From DSQQ01 sp964443075 (GTDB lineage Bacteria > Chloroflexota > Anaerolineae > 4572-78 > J111): DNA of 37,697 nt. Each line of letters begins with the position of its first letter. Positions within the stretch are counted from its first letter, which is position 1. The DNA is taken from NCBI GenBank assembly GCA_964443075.1, contig CAYUCB010000018.1, positions 1-37,697 on the forward strand. Direction: 5' to 3'. A program made the translations under genes and the position numbers. Positions 22,382 through 30,910 of the stretch are shown here, in pieces. Below the pieces are notes generated by a model. That model was given only the letters and a program-made list of their open reading frames with translations. It was not told the origin of the DNA and ran no database searches.

Positions 22382-23198
22382 TGGTTTTACTCACTGTCTG
22401 GTTTGAAAAATGAATATAGGGAAAACATTCGGGGATGTGGGAATCCCAAATCCCGTGGGCGCTCCAGGCCCAGCCGCTTGAATCCTGGGCCGGGGGAGCT
22501 TCTTTATATTGGTTAAAGCGGGAGAAATCCATGCGCCACACGTCGCCATCCTGGGGCGGCAGCGAGCGGCCATCGCCCCGGGCTAACCAGTTCATCCCCT
22601 GCCAGGGTAGGGCTAACTCTACCGTCCAACCTCTATCCCGGTCGTCGTTCTGGTTCAGCGTGCCATCAACCCAAACGGCGCTCTTTATGCCGGGAAAATC
22701 CCACTGCCAGAAGCCCAGACGCGGCCCGCGCGGGTGGTTGGTAAAGCCCACGCCGTTCCAGGGCGTAGCTGTGGCCCGTTGAAATTCGGGCGATTGGCTG
22801 TAGCCGTCGCGCTCATAGGCATCTTCCCAGATAAAAAACACCTCATAAATGGTACTCAGGGCATTAATTTCAAATTCGTAATAGGCATCCTGCCCGGCGA
22901 TGAACAGTTCTACATCGTTATCGGTGTAAATCAGGGCGTCGCGCTCGGTTAGCGTGGCGGTCACAAAGGGTTCTTCAATCCAGTAGCCTACGTAGAGATA
23001 ATCATCATCCCACAACACTGCTGCTTGAGTGTTATGGATGGTGGGCTGCCCACTAATTAAATCAACAAAGCGAGGTGAGCGCGGGGCAATTTGCCAGCTA
23101 ACCTCATCCAGCCGACCATCTATTTGCAGCGGTTCAGCCACCCGATAGGCGGTGTAATGGGCAATTTTTTCTTCGGGCCAGGGAAAAGGGGTTGTCAT
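22374..23198 (-). CDS. CBM9-like domain protein
   Basis: 274 residues. The fold signature of carbohydrate-binding module 9-like proteins is visible: an N-terminal LQIDGRLDEVSWQ strand, AAVLWDDDYLYVGYWIEEP, DNDVELFIAG, YYEFEINALSTIYEVFF, RGWTVELALPW and the C-terminal WRMDFSRFNQYK. There is no signal peptide or lipobox, so it is probably cytoplasmic, unlike many secreted CBM9 proteins. Stand-alone members are usually annotated as carbohydrate-binding family 9-like and lack a known reaction. AAGG lies about 9 bases before the ATG. It is the first gene of a two-gene unit with the MFS exporter. Confidence 0.8.
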   Translation of the reverse strand: MTTPFPWPEEKIAHYTAYRVAEPLQIDGRLDEVSWQIAPRSPRFVDLISGQPTIHNTQAAVLWDDDYLYVGYWIEEPFVTATLTERDALIYTDNDVELFIAGQDAYYEFEINALSTIYEVFFIWEDAYERDGYSQSPEFQRATATPWNGVGFTNHPRGPRLGFWQWDFPGIKSAVWVDGTLNQNDDRDRGWTVELALPWQGMNWLARGDGRSLPPQDGDVWRMDFSRFNQYKEAPPAQDSSGWAWSAHGIWDSHIPECFPYIHFSNQTVSKTNG

Positions 23199-23216
23199 TG
23201 TTTTTACCTTTTTAGG

Positions 23217-23280
23217 CGGGGATTAGGAGATTAGGGGATTTTTTGCTTTGTTTTTAATCTCCTAATCCCCCAATCCCCGC
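23217..23280. repeat. Heptad-like inverted repeat
   Basis: A left arm beginning GCGGGGATTAGGAGATTAGG and a right arm ending CCCCCAATCCCCGC are imperfect inverted copies of about 25 bases around a T-rich loop. Each arm is built from GGGATTA-like heptamers. It lies upstream of the CBM9-like gene and downstream of the PH-domain gene. Confidence 0.65.
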
Positions 23281-23288
23281 AAAAATTA

Positions 23289-23397
23289 AGTATTTCCCAC
23301 TTGACGTGGGTTGCTCACGCCGGATTGACAAATCCGGCGGAAATGGCCTGGATTTGTCAATCCAGACCGAGCTTACCCACGCTATGTGGGAAATACT
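23289..23397. repeat. 109-bp nested palindrome element
   Basis: Outer ends AGTATTTCCCAC and GTGGGAAATACT are perfect inverted repeats, and GTGGGT / ACCCAC pairs again further in. Each half carries its own inner hairpin, CCGGATTGACAAATCCGG on the left and CTGGATTTGTCAATCCAG on the right, so the element can fold as a cross. It has no coding capacity and looks like a REP/MITE-type mobile palindrome. Confidence 0.75.
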
Positions 23398-23421
23398 CCA
23401 AAAATTTTTGGCGGATTATAT

Positions 23422-24309
23422 TTACATCAAGGTTAAGGCTGCAATCCACAGGCAAATTTGCACGGCCAGGGCGCTGCCCCACAGCAGATAGGCGGCCACT
23501 CGCTCCCAGCGATAAAACAGCCCGCCCAGAATAGTGTTGACGACCAGCACCATCAGGCCCACCAACGGTAGATTGAACAGGTTTGATTTATCGGCGATGC
23601 GGTCTGGCAGGCCAAAAGCGTTAAAGTGAATAGGTAAAGAGCGGGGCAACGTAGGAAAGTTGAGGGCTAAATAGCCAAACAAGGCCAGGCAAGCCAGACT
23701 GCTGAGGGCCAAAAACCACCAGGTGAGTGGGTCAGACAGCAGGGGATAGCTTAAGGGCCAACTGCGGCGCACGCTAAACGACCAGCGTTGGGTAGGGCCA
23801 AGCGTTTGGCGAGTCTGCCAGGCTTTGATGAAGTGGTCGGGCTGCTGCGGCGAAATGACAAAGGTTTGTTCCGGGGTGACGACCAACAGGCTGTCTGTTA
23901 AGGCGGCGGTGGTGTGGAAGCGCAGCCGGCCATACTCGGCCAGATTGGCCCACCCCAGGCGCAGCCCGCCCAGGTTTAAGCCTTTAAATGCGGGAGGGTG
24001 AGGCAGATTGTGGCCTGGCACAATTTCTTTAATGCTATCAAGCGGAATCAGGCGACGGCTCAAACCCCACTGAATGGCCAGGCCGTTGCGGGTGAGGTCA
24101 TACGATAGCCGAAAGGCAATCACGGCCGCATAAAGGGCTAACCCCATTACGACCAGACTTAACAATACGCCGGCCGTTATTTTAACGACATCGGGTAAGT
24201 TTTGTTGGTAGGGGAGTAATCTGACCACCAGCACCGCCACAAACCCGGCCACGACAGCCGCGCCCAGAGCTATAAAACCGCTGCGAGTAGGATAAGGGTG
24301 AAAGGTCAT
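23422..24309 (-). CDS. PH-domain (bPH-like) and DUF1648-like membrane protein
   Basis: 295 residues. Two N-terminal transmembrane helices (about 11-30 and 44-66) lead into a bacterial PH-like domain (about 70-165: YDLTRNGLAIQWGLSRRLIPL, then TDSLLVVTPEQTFVISP). Three further helices follow. The loop LPIHFNAFGLPDRIADKS between the third and fourth helix is the DUF1648 signature. Such proteins are membrane proteins of unknown function. No clear Shine-Dalgarno precedes the ATG. Upstream is a 98-base gap made of GGATGGAGGAT-type heptamers; downstream are the palindromic elements. Family call good; no function offered. Confidence 0.75.
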   Translation of the reverse strand: MTFHPYPTRSGFIALGAAVVAGFVAVLVVRLLPYQQNLPDVVKITAGVLLSLVVMGLALYAAVIAFRLSYDLTRNGLAIQWGLSRRLIPLDSIKEIVPGHNLPHPPAFKGLNLGGLRLGWANLAEYGRLRFHTTAALTDSLLVVTPEQTFVISPQQPDHFIKAWQTRQTLGPTQRWSFSVRRSWPLSYPLLSDPLTWWFLALSSLACLALFGYLALNFPTLPRSLPIHFNAFGLPDRIADKSNLFNLPLVGLMVLVVNTILGGLFYRWERVAAYLLWGSALAVQICLWIAALTLM

Positions 24310-24339
24310 TGATGATGCGCAGAAGCGATATTACAGAGG

Positions 24340-24400
24340 TTAGAGGGTAGAGGATGGAGGATAGAAGCCCATCTTCCATCTTCCATTCTCTATCTTTCAG
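24340..24400. repeat. Purine/pyrimidine heptamer-type intergenic repeat
   Basis: GAGGGTAGAGGATGGAGGAT followed by ATCTTCCATCTTCCATTCTC forms an imperfect inverted pair made of short related units. It fills the gap between surE and the PH-domain gene. Confidence 0.45.
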
Positions 24401-24407
24401 GATCGCT

Positions 24408-25232
24408 TTACATCTCCTCCAGTTTCCAGCGTTTCAGTTCATCCATCAGGCGGTAGGCGGTCATATCCAGGTTGACGGGGGTAATTGAAATCATGTTGTT
24501 GGCGACTGCCCAAATATCGGTGCCATGATCGAGGATGCCTTTGGGCGGCAGACCGCCAATCCAGTAGTAGGGCCGGCCGCGCGGGTCCTGGCGGGCCACC
24601 AATTCATCGCGGTAAACTCGATGACCCAAACGGGTCAGTTCAACCCCTTTAATCTGTTCCCAGGGGGCGCTAGGGATGTTGACGTTTAAAAAGGTGTTGG
24701 CCGGCAGGCCGTGTTGCAGCACTTTCTGAGCCAGCCGGGCACAAAAAGCGGCCATGGGGGCGTAATCAATTTCGGCCCGGTCAAGGCGCAGGGCCTCGTC
24801 GCTGAAACCGCGCGAGACCGCCAAATCCATATCTTTCTCTTCAAAGTCGCGGGAGATGGCAATGGCCGGCAGCCCTTCGATGGTGGCTTCAACCGCCGCC
24901 GCCACTGTGCCGGAATAGAAGACATCATAGCCCAGGTTGGCCCCATGGTTAATGCCCGAAACTACCATATCGGGCCGCCGTTCGCTGACGCCCAGCAAAG
25001 CCAGAGCCACACAATCGGGCGGCGGGGCGGTGGAAACAAAGGCGGGACTGCCGTCGGGCAGGGTGGTAGGGTCGGCCCGCAGGGGTTTGTGCATGGTTTT
25101 GGGATGCCCGGAAGCCGACCAGTTGTGGTCGGGGGCAAACACCAGGGTGTCGGCCACCGTATCCAGTGCCTTTTTTAGAGGGAACATGGCCGGAGCGTTA
25201 ATGCCGTCGTCGTTGGTGATAAGGATGAGCAT
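24408..25232 (-). CDS. surE: 5'/3'-nucleotidase SurE
   Basis: 274 residues, close to the SurE norm. The N-terminal LITNDDGINAP holds the metal ligands (N7, D8, D9). SASGH and SGINHGANLG complete the metal/phosphate site, and YSGTVAAAVEA is the usual helix. The enzyme dephosphorylates nucleoside monophosphates in the cytoplasm (family knowledge). It starts 15 bases after the stop of the restriction endonuclease gene, with AAGGAA upstream, so it may be read through from the R-M unit, although it is clearly a housekeeping gene. Nothing looks damaged. Confidence 0.95.
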   Translation of the reverse strand: MLILITNDDGINAPAMFPLKKALDTVADTLVFAPDHNWSASGHPKTMHKPLRADPTTLPDGSPAFVSTAPPPDCVALALLGVSERRPDMVVSGINHGANLGYDVFYSGTVAAAVEATIEGLPAIAISRDFEEKDMDLAVSRGFSDEALRLDRAEIDYAPMAAFCARLAQKVLQHGLPANTFLNVNIPSAPWEQIKGVELTRLGHRVYRDELVARQDPRGRPYYWIGGLPPKGILDHGTDIWAVANNMISITPVNLDMTAYRLMDELKRWKLEEM

Positions 25233-25247
25233 GGGTTTTTCTGTTCC

Positions 25248-25817
25248 TTACACCATAATACCTAAAATCAGTACGGGGATGTCAATGTCAGCTATACCAC
25301 GATGCTCCAAATCCCAGACGAACTGTTCAAAATATGAAACGCCAGTTGACATATCATTGGCAAACTCTTTGAGGGGTACAATCTCGACGCCAACATCAAT
25401 CAAATCCAGTTTATGAAAAATAGTCATTTTGGCGCAGACGTTGTAAACCATAAAAGCATATTTGCCGAATTGAACTTCTACACCCATGCGATTTTTTACG
25501 AAATCTATTTCCCGGAAAGCCCCTTTGGTGGAAGCTATAGCGGCATAATCAGAGGTGTAATATTCGATTGGGTATTTGCAATATACTTTGTGCTTTTGCC
25601 AACCTCGGGTTTCAAATTCTCGTTTGAAGGCTTTGTTCAAAGATCCCGGCTTGTACAACATTTTGCCGGGCATTGTTTTCTCTTTGCTCACTTTAGTTTT
25701 GTGGGTTTGGCTATCTATTGCGGCGATAACCTGTTTAATTTCTTGAAGTTCTGAGCCAAACTCTACTTCAATAACTTCTTTTCCATTTTTGAAGGAGTAC
25801 ATCCCGGCAATAATCAT
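25248..25817 (-). CDS. BglII/BstYI-like type II restriction endonuclease
   Basis: 189 residues. The central REIDFVKNRMGVEVQFGKYAF resembles the active-site block of the BglII/BstYI endonuclease family: an acidic residue in EIDF and the E-x-Q of VEVQFGK, which replaces the E-x-K of most PD-(D/E)xK enzymes. The N-terminal part looks like the helical lead-in of that family. Enzymes of the family cut AGATCT or RGATCY; the exact site here is not proven. Its ATG overlaps the stop of the methyltransferase gene (ATGA), so the modification enzyme is made first from the same message. By eye it is more A+T rich than surE. Confidence 0.75.
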   Translation of the reverse strand: MIIAGMYSFKNGKEVIEVEFGSELQEIKQVIAAIDSQTHKTKVSKEKTMPGKMLYKPGSLNKAFKREFETRGWQKHKVYCKYPIEYYTSDYAAIASTKGAFREIDFVKNRMGVEVQFGKYAFMVYNVCAKMTIFHKLDLIDVGVEIVPLKEFANDMSTGVSYFEQFVWDLEHRGIADIDIPVLILGIMV

Positions 25818-26803
25818 TCGTATTCCGATTTCTGTTCAAGAAGTCTATTTTGTGGACCATTTTGCCATTCAACAGGGACTTGGGCTACCTTTTCTTTTCC
25901 GGTTGGTTCATGGACGGGTTTGCCCATCGGTCTGACTCGTAACGTACCGTTAAAATAGGCTTGGAGTCGCTCACGGGCGATTTCGATGTATTCAGTTTCT
26001 TTTTCGCTGCCCATTGCCCGCCGCTGGTGCATCATAGCCGCAATCAATGAAGTGCCTACCCCGGCATACGGGTCAAACACCCAATCGTCCTCGTTAGTTA
26101 GCGCCAGTACACATCGCTCAACCAGTTCAACCGGATATTGGCAGGGATGAATAGTTTTTTCAGGATGATTTGATTTGACATTGGGAATATCCCATAGGCA
26201 CGTTTCCCAATCTTCGGCTAAAACTTCCCATACATCTGAAGGGTTTTTGCCCATTGGATTGCCGGATGGCAAGCCCTTATTGGGACCTTTAAAGTGACGC
26301 TTGCCCGGATATTTGGAAGGTACTCGCACCGCGTCAAGATTGAAGATGTAGTTATTGCTTTTCGTGAACCATAAAATCGTCTCATACCGGCCTGATAATC
26401 GCTTGGAAGCATGCAAACCATGCCCAAAATGCCAAATGATTCGATTTCGCAAAAATAGGCCAAGTTGCTTGAAAATACCGTAATAGAGAATGTCTAACGG
26501 GTAAACTTCACGATTTTCAACAAAATTGCCCACTTGCCAGCATAGACTACCGTCATCTCGCAGTACCCGATAAAGTTGAGCAATCACTTCAGTTTGGGTG
26601 TCCAGATAGTGTTGAATAGAAACGCGATTTTCGTAATTTTTACCCAAATTATAGGGGGGGGAAGTGATGATAAGGCTGACCGAGTTATCGGGCAGGGTTG
26701 ATACAAAATCCTTTACTTCGCCATGATACAAAACTACATCGGCACCTGGGTTAAAGTGACTTTCTATTGACTTGGGTGTTTCAAAGAGCGGTAAGTTTGT
26801 CAT
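25814..26803 (-). CDS. Type II DNA methyltransferase (amino type, beta order)
   Basis: 329 residues. Catalytic motif IV TSPPYNL is near residue 48 and SAM motif I DPYAGVGTSL near residue 244, giving the order IV then I of the beta class; target recognition probably lies between (about 110-220). This differs from the two methyltransferases of the 16.5-19.6 kb operon, which have I before IV. Its 3' end overlaps the BglII-like endonuclease gene, making a complete type II pair. It should methylate adenine-N6 or cytosine-N4 within the endonuclease site (inference). It begins 15 bases after the PBP1A stop and has no obvious Shine-Dalgarno. Confidence 0.88.
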   Translation of the reverse strand: MTNLPLFETPKSIESHFNPGADVVLYHGEVKDFVSTLPDNSVSLIITSPPYNLGKNYENRVSIQHYLDTQTEVIAQLYRVLRDDGSLCWQVGNFVENREVYPLDILYYGIFKQLGLFLRNRIIWHFGHGLHASKRLSGRYETILWFTKSNNYIFNLDAVRVPSKYPGKRHFKGPNKGLPSGNPMGKNPSDVWEVLAEDWETCLWDIPNVKSNHPEKTIHPCQYPVELVERCVLALTNEDDWVFDPYAGVGTSLIAAMMHQRRAMGSEKETEYIEIARERLQAYFNGTLRVRPMGKPVHEPTGKEKVAQVPVEWQNGPQNRLLEQKSEYE

Positions 26804-26818
26804 TTTTTAGCGATTAGG

Positions 26819-29800
26819 TCAAGTTAAGAGAGGATTTACCTTTTGTTTGAGTCCAAAGGCAAACAATCGATTCTCCGGTGGCGGGATGTAGCCTTGTTGG
26901 CTGTCATCCGCCGCTTCTTCCTCTTTTTTCTCTTTTTCTTTGTGCTTCACCTGAATCCGGATAGGTTCGGTTTTGGTTTCATTGCTGGCCGAGTCGTAAG
27001 CGACGACGTGAATCAGGTGGTTTTCCAGGTATTCGGTAGTAGTGCTGATGATGCTAAACCCGCCAGAGTAAACTTTCTGGTAGCCAATCCACTCTTCGGG
27101 GGCGTAGCCGTCCGGCCAGGTAGCTAATTTGGCCGGGTCGGTGATGATTTGTGTCACCGAGAGCACGTAGGTCAGGCTAATTTCACCGGTAGAGCTAATG
27201 GTGCCATCCGGCTGGGTGATAACCACCGGTACCCTCACCGGCGCTTCCATGTAGCGCAGCGGGGTGTCGGTCATCACAATATTCCAGCGTAAGGTGTAGG
27301 GGGCCACGGTACTTTCGCCAATTTTTTGGTTATCCAGAAAGAACTCCACCCGGTTCATCGAGAAGTTGTCGGTGGCGTCGGCCTGGATGTTGACCCACAA
27401 ATCATCTTCCTGCACATACACCTTGTCGGCTTCGGGGTTGACCAGTTCCACTTCGGGGGGGGTGTTGTCAACCGTCACCTGCACCGCTTTGCGTTCGAGG
27501 CTTTGGTCGTTTTTTACCACCGTGAGCTGCAAGGTGTACAGCCCTTCGGCTTCGGGCACGGTATCCCAGTATTCCAGCGGGGCGGCTTCAACCTGGTTAT
27601 TGTGGTCGCTGCCCAACTGCCGCCACTCGGTGGGGTTAAGGCCCTGGCCTACTTCCAGGCGGTAAAGTTGGAAGTTGTCGGCTTTGGCATTGCCGGTGAT
27701 AATCTGGCCGCCTTTAATGTACTCATACGGGCGCGGGTTGATGATGGCGACCGGCCCCAGGTTGACCGCCGGGCCAACGCTGTCGTCGTATTCGGTGGGG
27801 GGCTGGGGGATGCCCTGCTCGCGCACCCAGTCGGCGGCTACAGGCGGGTAGACTTCGTAAACTCGCTCCTCAACCAGTTCCGGTGGAGTGTAGGCGGTAG
27901 CCAGTTTGCCGTTATCGCGGTTGATGCGAAAAAGCTGGTGAACCGGGTCCTTCTGGGTGGGCACAGTCCCTTCCAGGAAAAGTTCGTTGACGGTGCGGGG
28001 GGTTTGCTCGGTAGGCAGCAAGCCGGAAACGGCGTCAACCGGGGCCAGGGTCAGGCCGGGCGGCTCCTGCCAGTTTTCGACCGGTTTGTCTTTAAGATAA
28101 TAGAGCATCACATCATGCCAGATGGGGGCCGCCCCGGAAAGGCCGGTGACGTCTTTCATTTCTTCATTGTTATTGTTGCCCACCCAGACGGCTACGGCCA
28201 ACTGCGGGGTAAAGCCAACCGTCCAGTTATCGCGGAAGTTGTTGGTGGTGCCGGTTTTGGCGGCAATGGGCCGATCTTCAAAATCTTTCTTAAGCACGCT
28301 GTTGGCCCCAAAACCGGCGGCGCGGGCGTTGTTATCGGAGAGAATGTCTACCATCATATAAGAAAGGGCCGGGTCAATCACCTGCTCGGTGGTAGGCTGT
28401 TTATACTCATAAAGAACCTGACCGTTTTTATCCTCAATGCGTAAGATAGAAACCGGGTCCAGGGTGCGATGGCCGGGGCGGCGATCTACTTCTGGCACAG
28501 ATTGACCGGCCATCGTCCCCAGGTTAGCCAGTATCGTGTAGGCGTAGGCCATATCCAGAGGCTTAACCTCGCCGCCGCCCAGGGTGAGGGCCAGACCGTA
28601 ATAATCGGCGTTGAGGGTGGTAATGCCCATACGATGCGCGGTGGCGATAACATTTTTAATGCCGGCCTTGCTCAATGACCACACCGCCGGGATGTTGTAA
28701 CTGCTGGCCAGGGCGTTGCGCAGCCGTACCGGGCCGTGATATTTGCCCTGGCCGGTGGGGTCGTAATTTTCGGGCACGTAGGGCGGGTTGGGGTCATCTG
28801 GAAAGGATTGCCGCACATCCATCACCATGGTGGCCGGGTTGTAAACGCCCTGCGAGAAGAGGGTCAAATAGCTGAAGGGTTTAAAGGATGAACCGGGCTG
28901 GCGGCCAGGGTCGGCGGTACAAACGTTAACGTTGCCATCGTTCTTCTCATCCCAGTAATCCACGCTGCCCACCATGGCCAGAATTTCGCCGGTTTTGGGG
29001 CGCAGGGCTACCACGCAGGCGTTATTGGCGTTGTGTTCTTCTTCTATAAGTTGTTTGACATGCCCGGCGGCAATCTCTTGAACTTTGTTGTTCAAATCCA
29101 AGTCTAGCGAGGTGTAGATTTTTAGCCCGCCCCGGTAAACCTGCTCCAAATCGCTGATATTGTAGCGGGCCAGGCTGCGCTCTAATTCTTTGCGCACATA
29201 AACGGCAAAGTGGGGGGCGATGATGTCAAACCGCTTTTCTTCTTTTTGACGCACTTTAAGCGGCTCGTTAAAAATCCGGTTGGCTTCTTCGGCGGTCAGG
29301 ACTCCTTCTTCAACCATGCGGTTAAGGGTAATGCGCTGGCGATTTTTGGCGATGTCGGGGTTGTCAATGGGGTTGTAAAAGGGGTTTTGGGGAATGGCGG
29401 CCAGCATGGCGCATTCGGCTTCATTTAAGGCGCTGGCGGGTTTATCAAAATAAACGCGGGCGGCGGCGTCAATGCCGTAGGCCAGGTTAAAGTAGCCGTT
29501 GGTGTTAAAGTACCACTCTAAAATCTGGTCTTTGCTAAAGCGGCGGGTAATTTCGGTAGCCAGGATGACTTCTTTTATTTTACGGGTGTAAGAGAGTTGG
29601 GTGCGTTCTTCTTCATTAATAAGAATATTTTTAATCAACTGCTGGGTAATGGAACTACCGCCCTGAATCCGTTCGCCGCGCAGGTTTAGGAACAGGGCGC
29701 GGCCAATGCCTTCGGGGTCAAAACCGGGGTTCTGGTAAAAGCTTTTGTCTTCCAGAATAATGGTGGCTTGACGGCAAAATTCGGGAATTTCATTGAGTTC

Positions 29801-30118
29801 AATGTAGTTGCGGTCGCCTGTCAGCGGGTCAAAAATCTCGTAAAGAACAGTTTTACCGGTGCGGTCGTAAATTTTGGTGGTTTCAAAATCTTCTTGCTCG
29901 GTTTCAATGGCGGTAGGGTCGGGTAGCTGCCGGGCAAAACTATCATAAACGGCGTAGACCGAGCCGGCGCTAATCAGAATAAGGCTGAGAATACCGGCAA
30001 AAATGGCAGCCACCATAACTAAAATAAAACTGAGCAGGTAAAGCAAAATTTTAGGTTTTTGCTCAAACAAACGGCGGCGGCGGCGGCGCGTAATCATTAC
30101 TTTGCGATTAGTTAACAT
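26819..30118 (-). CDS. Class A penicillin-binding protein (PBP1A type)
   Basis: About 1099 residues, longer than a typical PBP1A. A basic N-terminal tail (ITRRRRRRLFEQK) and one transmembrane helix (about 25-50) are followed by the GT51 glycosyltransferase with catalytic E123 (EDKSFYQNPG) and GGSSITQQLIKN. The transpeptidase has S410 (SSFK), the SYN motif and K621 (KTGTTN). After about residue 700 comes an extension of some 390 residues with Ig-like/beta-sandwich segments (VDNTPPEVELVNPEADKVYV), then a Lys/Glu-rich stretch (KHKEKEKKEEE). The enzyme polymerises and crosslinks peptidoglycan outside the membrane. Of several in-frame starts I favour 30118, five bases after GAGGT; 30121 is possible. 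Confidence 0.93.
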   Translation of the reverse strand: MLTNRKVMITRRRRRRLFEQKPKILLYLLSFILVMVAAIFAGILSLILISAGSVYAVYDSFARQLPDPTAIETEQEDFETTKIYDRTGKTVLYEIFDPLTGDRNYIELNEIPEFCRQATIILEDKSFYQNPGFDPEGIGRALFLNLRGERIQGGSSITQQLIKNILINEEERTQLSYTRKIKEVILATEITRRFSKDQILEWYFNTNGYFNLAYGIDAAARVYFDKPASALNEAECAMLAAIPQNPFYNPIDNPDIAKNRQRITLNRMVEEGVLTAEEANRIFNEPLKVRQKEEKRFDIIAPHFAVYVRKELERSLARYNISDLEQVYRGGLKIYTSLDLDLNNKVQEIAAGHVKQLIEEEHNANNACVVALRPKTGEILAMVGSVDYWDEKNDGNVNVCTADPGRQPGSSFKPFSYLTLFSQGVYNPATMVMDVRQSFPDDPNPPYVPENYDPTGQGKYHGPVRLRNALASSYNIPAVWSLSKAGIKNVIATAHRMGITTLNADYYGLALTLGGGEVKPLDMAYAYTILANLGTMAGQSVPEVDRRPGHRTLDPVSILRIEDKNGQVLYEYKQPTTEQVIDPALSYMMVDILSDNNARAAGFGANSVLKKDFEDRPIAAKTGTTNNFRDNWTVGFTPQLAVAVWVGNNNNEEMKDVTGLSGAAPIWHDVMLYYLKDKPVENWQEPPGLTLAPVDAVSGLLPTEQTPRTVNELFLEGTVPTQKDPVHQLFRINRDNGKLATAYTPPELVEERVYEVYPPVAADWVREQGIPQPPTEYDDSVGPAVNLGPVAIINPRPYEYIKGGQIITGNAKADNFQLYRLEVGQGLNPTEWRQLGSDHNNQVEAAPLEYWDTVPEAEGLYTLQLTVVKNDQSLERKAVQVTVDNTPPEVELVNPEADKVYVQEDDLWVNIQADATDNFSMNRVEFFLDNQKIGESTVAPYTLRWNIVMTDTPLRYMEAPVRVPVVITQPDGTISSTGEISLTYVLSVTQIITDPAKLATWPDGYAPEEWIGYQKVYSGGFSIISTTTEYLENHLIHVVAYDSASNETKTEPIRIQVKHKEKEKKEEEAADDSQQGYIPPPENRLFAFGLKQKVNPLLT

Positions 30119-30150
30119 CATACACCTCGAAACCAAATCAACAATCGGCT

Positions 30151-30179
30151 ATAGTAGCAGAAAGGTGAAGGTTGGGCAA
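30151..30179 (-). promoter_or_regulatory. Possible PBP1A promoter
   Basis: On the minus strand TTGCCC (30179-30174), 17 bases, TACTAT (30156-30151). The match is moderate. Together with the plus-strand promoter at 30298-30326 it makes a divergent pair. Confidence 0.45.
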
Positions 30180-30297
30180 GTAGGGGCGAAGAGCCATTCA
30201 CCCCTGCGGGAATCTACTAAAATTTGTGATAATGACCATCCAGATTTCTAAAAACCCGGGTGGCCGGCCAAGAGTTAGCCCTATCCTAATGGCCTAA

Positions 30298-30326
30298 TTT
30301 ACACTATTCTCTCAACATGGTAGAAT
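30298..30326 (+). promoter_or_regulatory. Promoter of the CheY-like gene
   Basis: TTTACA (30298-30303), 17 bases, TAGAAT (30321-30326). The predicted start near 30333 makes TGGAGG (30335-30340) the ribosome-binding site for the ATG at 30346. Confidence 0.75.
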
Positions 30327-30345
30327 AACAAGCATGGAGGTTTCC

Positions 30346-30780
30346 ATGTCAAAATTTAAAATTCTCTGTGTTGAGGATAACCCCGATACACAGCGTATGC
30401 TCAGTTTTGTGTTAACCCAGGCCGGCTATGAGGTGATTACCGCTGACGACGGTTTTCAAGGGATTCAAAAAGCTAAAGCCTGGCGTCCGGCATTAATTTT
30501 AATGGACATGATGATGCCGCGGATGAGCGGAGTTGAAGCCATCCGCCAATTGCGGCAGTTAAAAGTAACTAAAGAAATCCCAATTTTGGTGTTATCGGCC
30601 TACCAGGAACAGGCTTTGATTGATGAGGCCATTCAGGCCGGGGCCGATGATTTTTTGATTAAAACAATTTTACCCGATGATTTAGCCGAGATGATTGACC
30701 GGTATCTGGAAGTTGGTTCGGCGGTTCTATCCAGACGGTTAATTAGAATGCGTGACCAGGAAGAAAGTAGTAAGGAGTAG
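30346..30780 (+). CDS. CheY-like single-domain response regulator
   Basis: 144 residues: one receiver domain and a short basic/acidic tail. The acidic pocket is VEDN (E9, D10), the phospho-acceptor Asp is in LILMDMMMP, the switch residue is in VLSAY and the Lys in FLIKT. No output domain. An ATG four codons earlier is also in frame, but TGGAGG lies between the two, five bases before the ATG at 30346, so the shorter form is right. It stands alone, divergent from PBP1A, with no kinase next to it, so its partner is unknown. It is unrelated in sequence detail to the receiver at 13557-14219. Confidence 0.92.
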   Translation: MSKFKILCVEDNPDTQRMLSFVLTQAGYEVITADDGFQGIQKAKAWRPALILMDMMMPRMSGVEAIRQLRQLKVTKEIPILVLSAYQEQALIDEAIQAGADDFLIKTILPDDLAEMIDRYLEVGSAVLSRRLIRMRDQEESSKE

Positions 30781-30794
30781 GGAGTAGGGTGTCC

Positions 30795-30825
30795 CAGGGG
30801 CCGTGATGGGCCTGTTTTTATTTTA
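30795..30825 (+). terminator. Weak terminator after the CheY-like gene
   Basis: A GC-rich imperfect stem (CAGGGGCC / GGGCCTG) is followed by GTTTTTATTTT. The stem is bulged, so the call is tentative. Confidence 0.4.
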
Positions 30826-30884
30826 AACAGCGGTTTGATGATAACGCCGCTGGATGATAATAAAATGAAAAATGCCCGGCGTTA

Positions 30885-30899
30885 GGCCAACAATTGGCC
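30885..30899. repeat. Small palindrome
   Basis: GGCCAA-CAA-TTGGCC just beyond the stop of the methyltransferase gene at 30911. It may help end that transcript; the T-rich stretch on the minus strand is about 15 bases away. Confidence 0.4.
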
Positions 30900-30910
30900 G
30901 ATGCTAAGGG

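Noticed and set aside
23217..23397. CRISPR array
   Set aside because: The repeats are inverted, not regularly spaced direct repeats, and no cas gene is present.
27326..28444. A 372-codon plus-strand open frame
   Set aside because: Fully antisense to PBP1A, with no start signals or family features.
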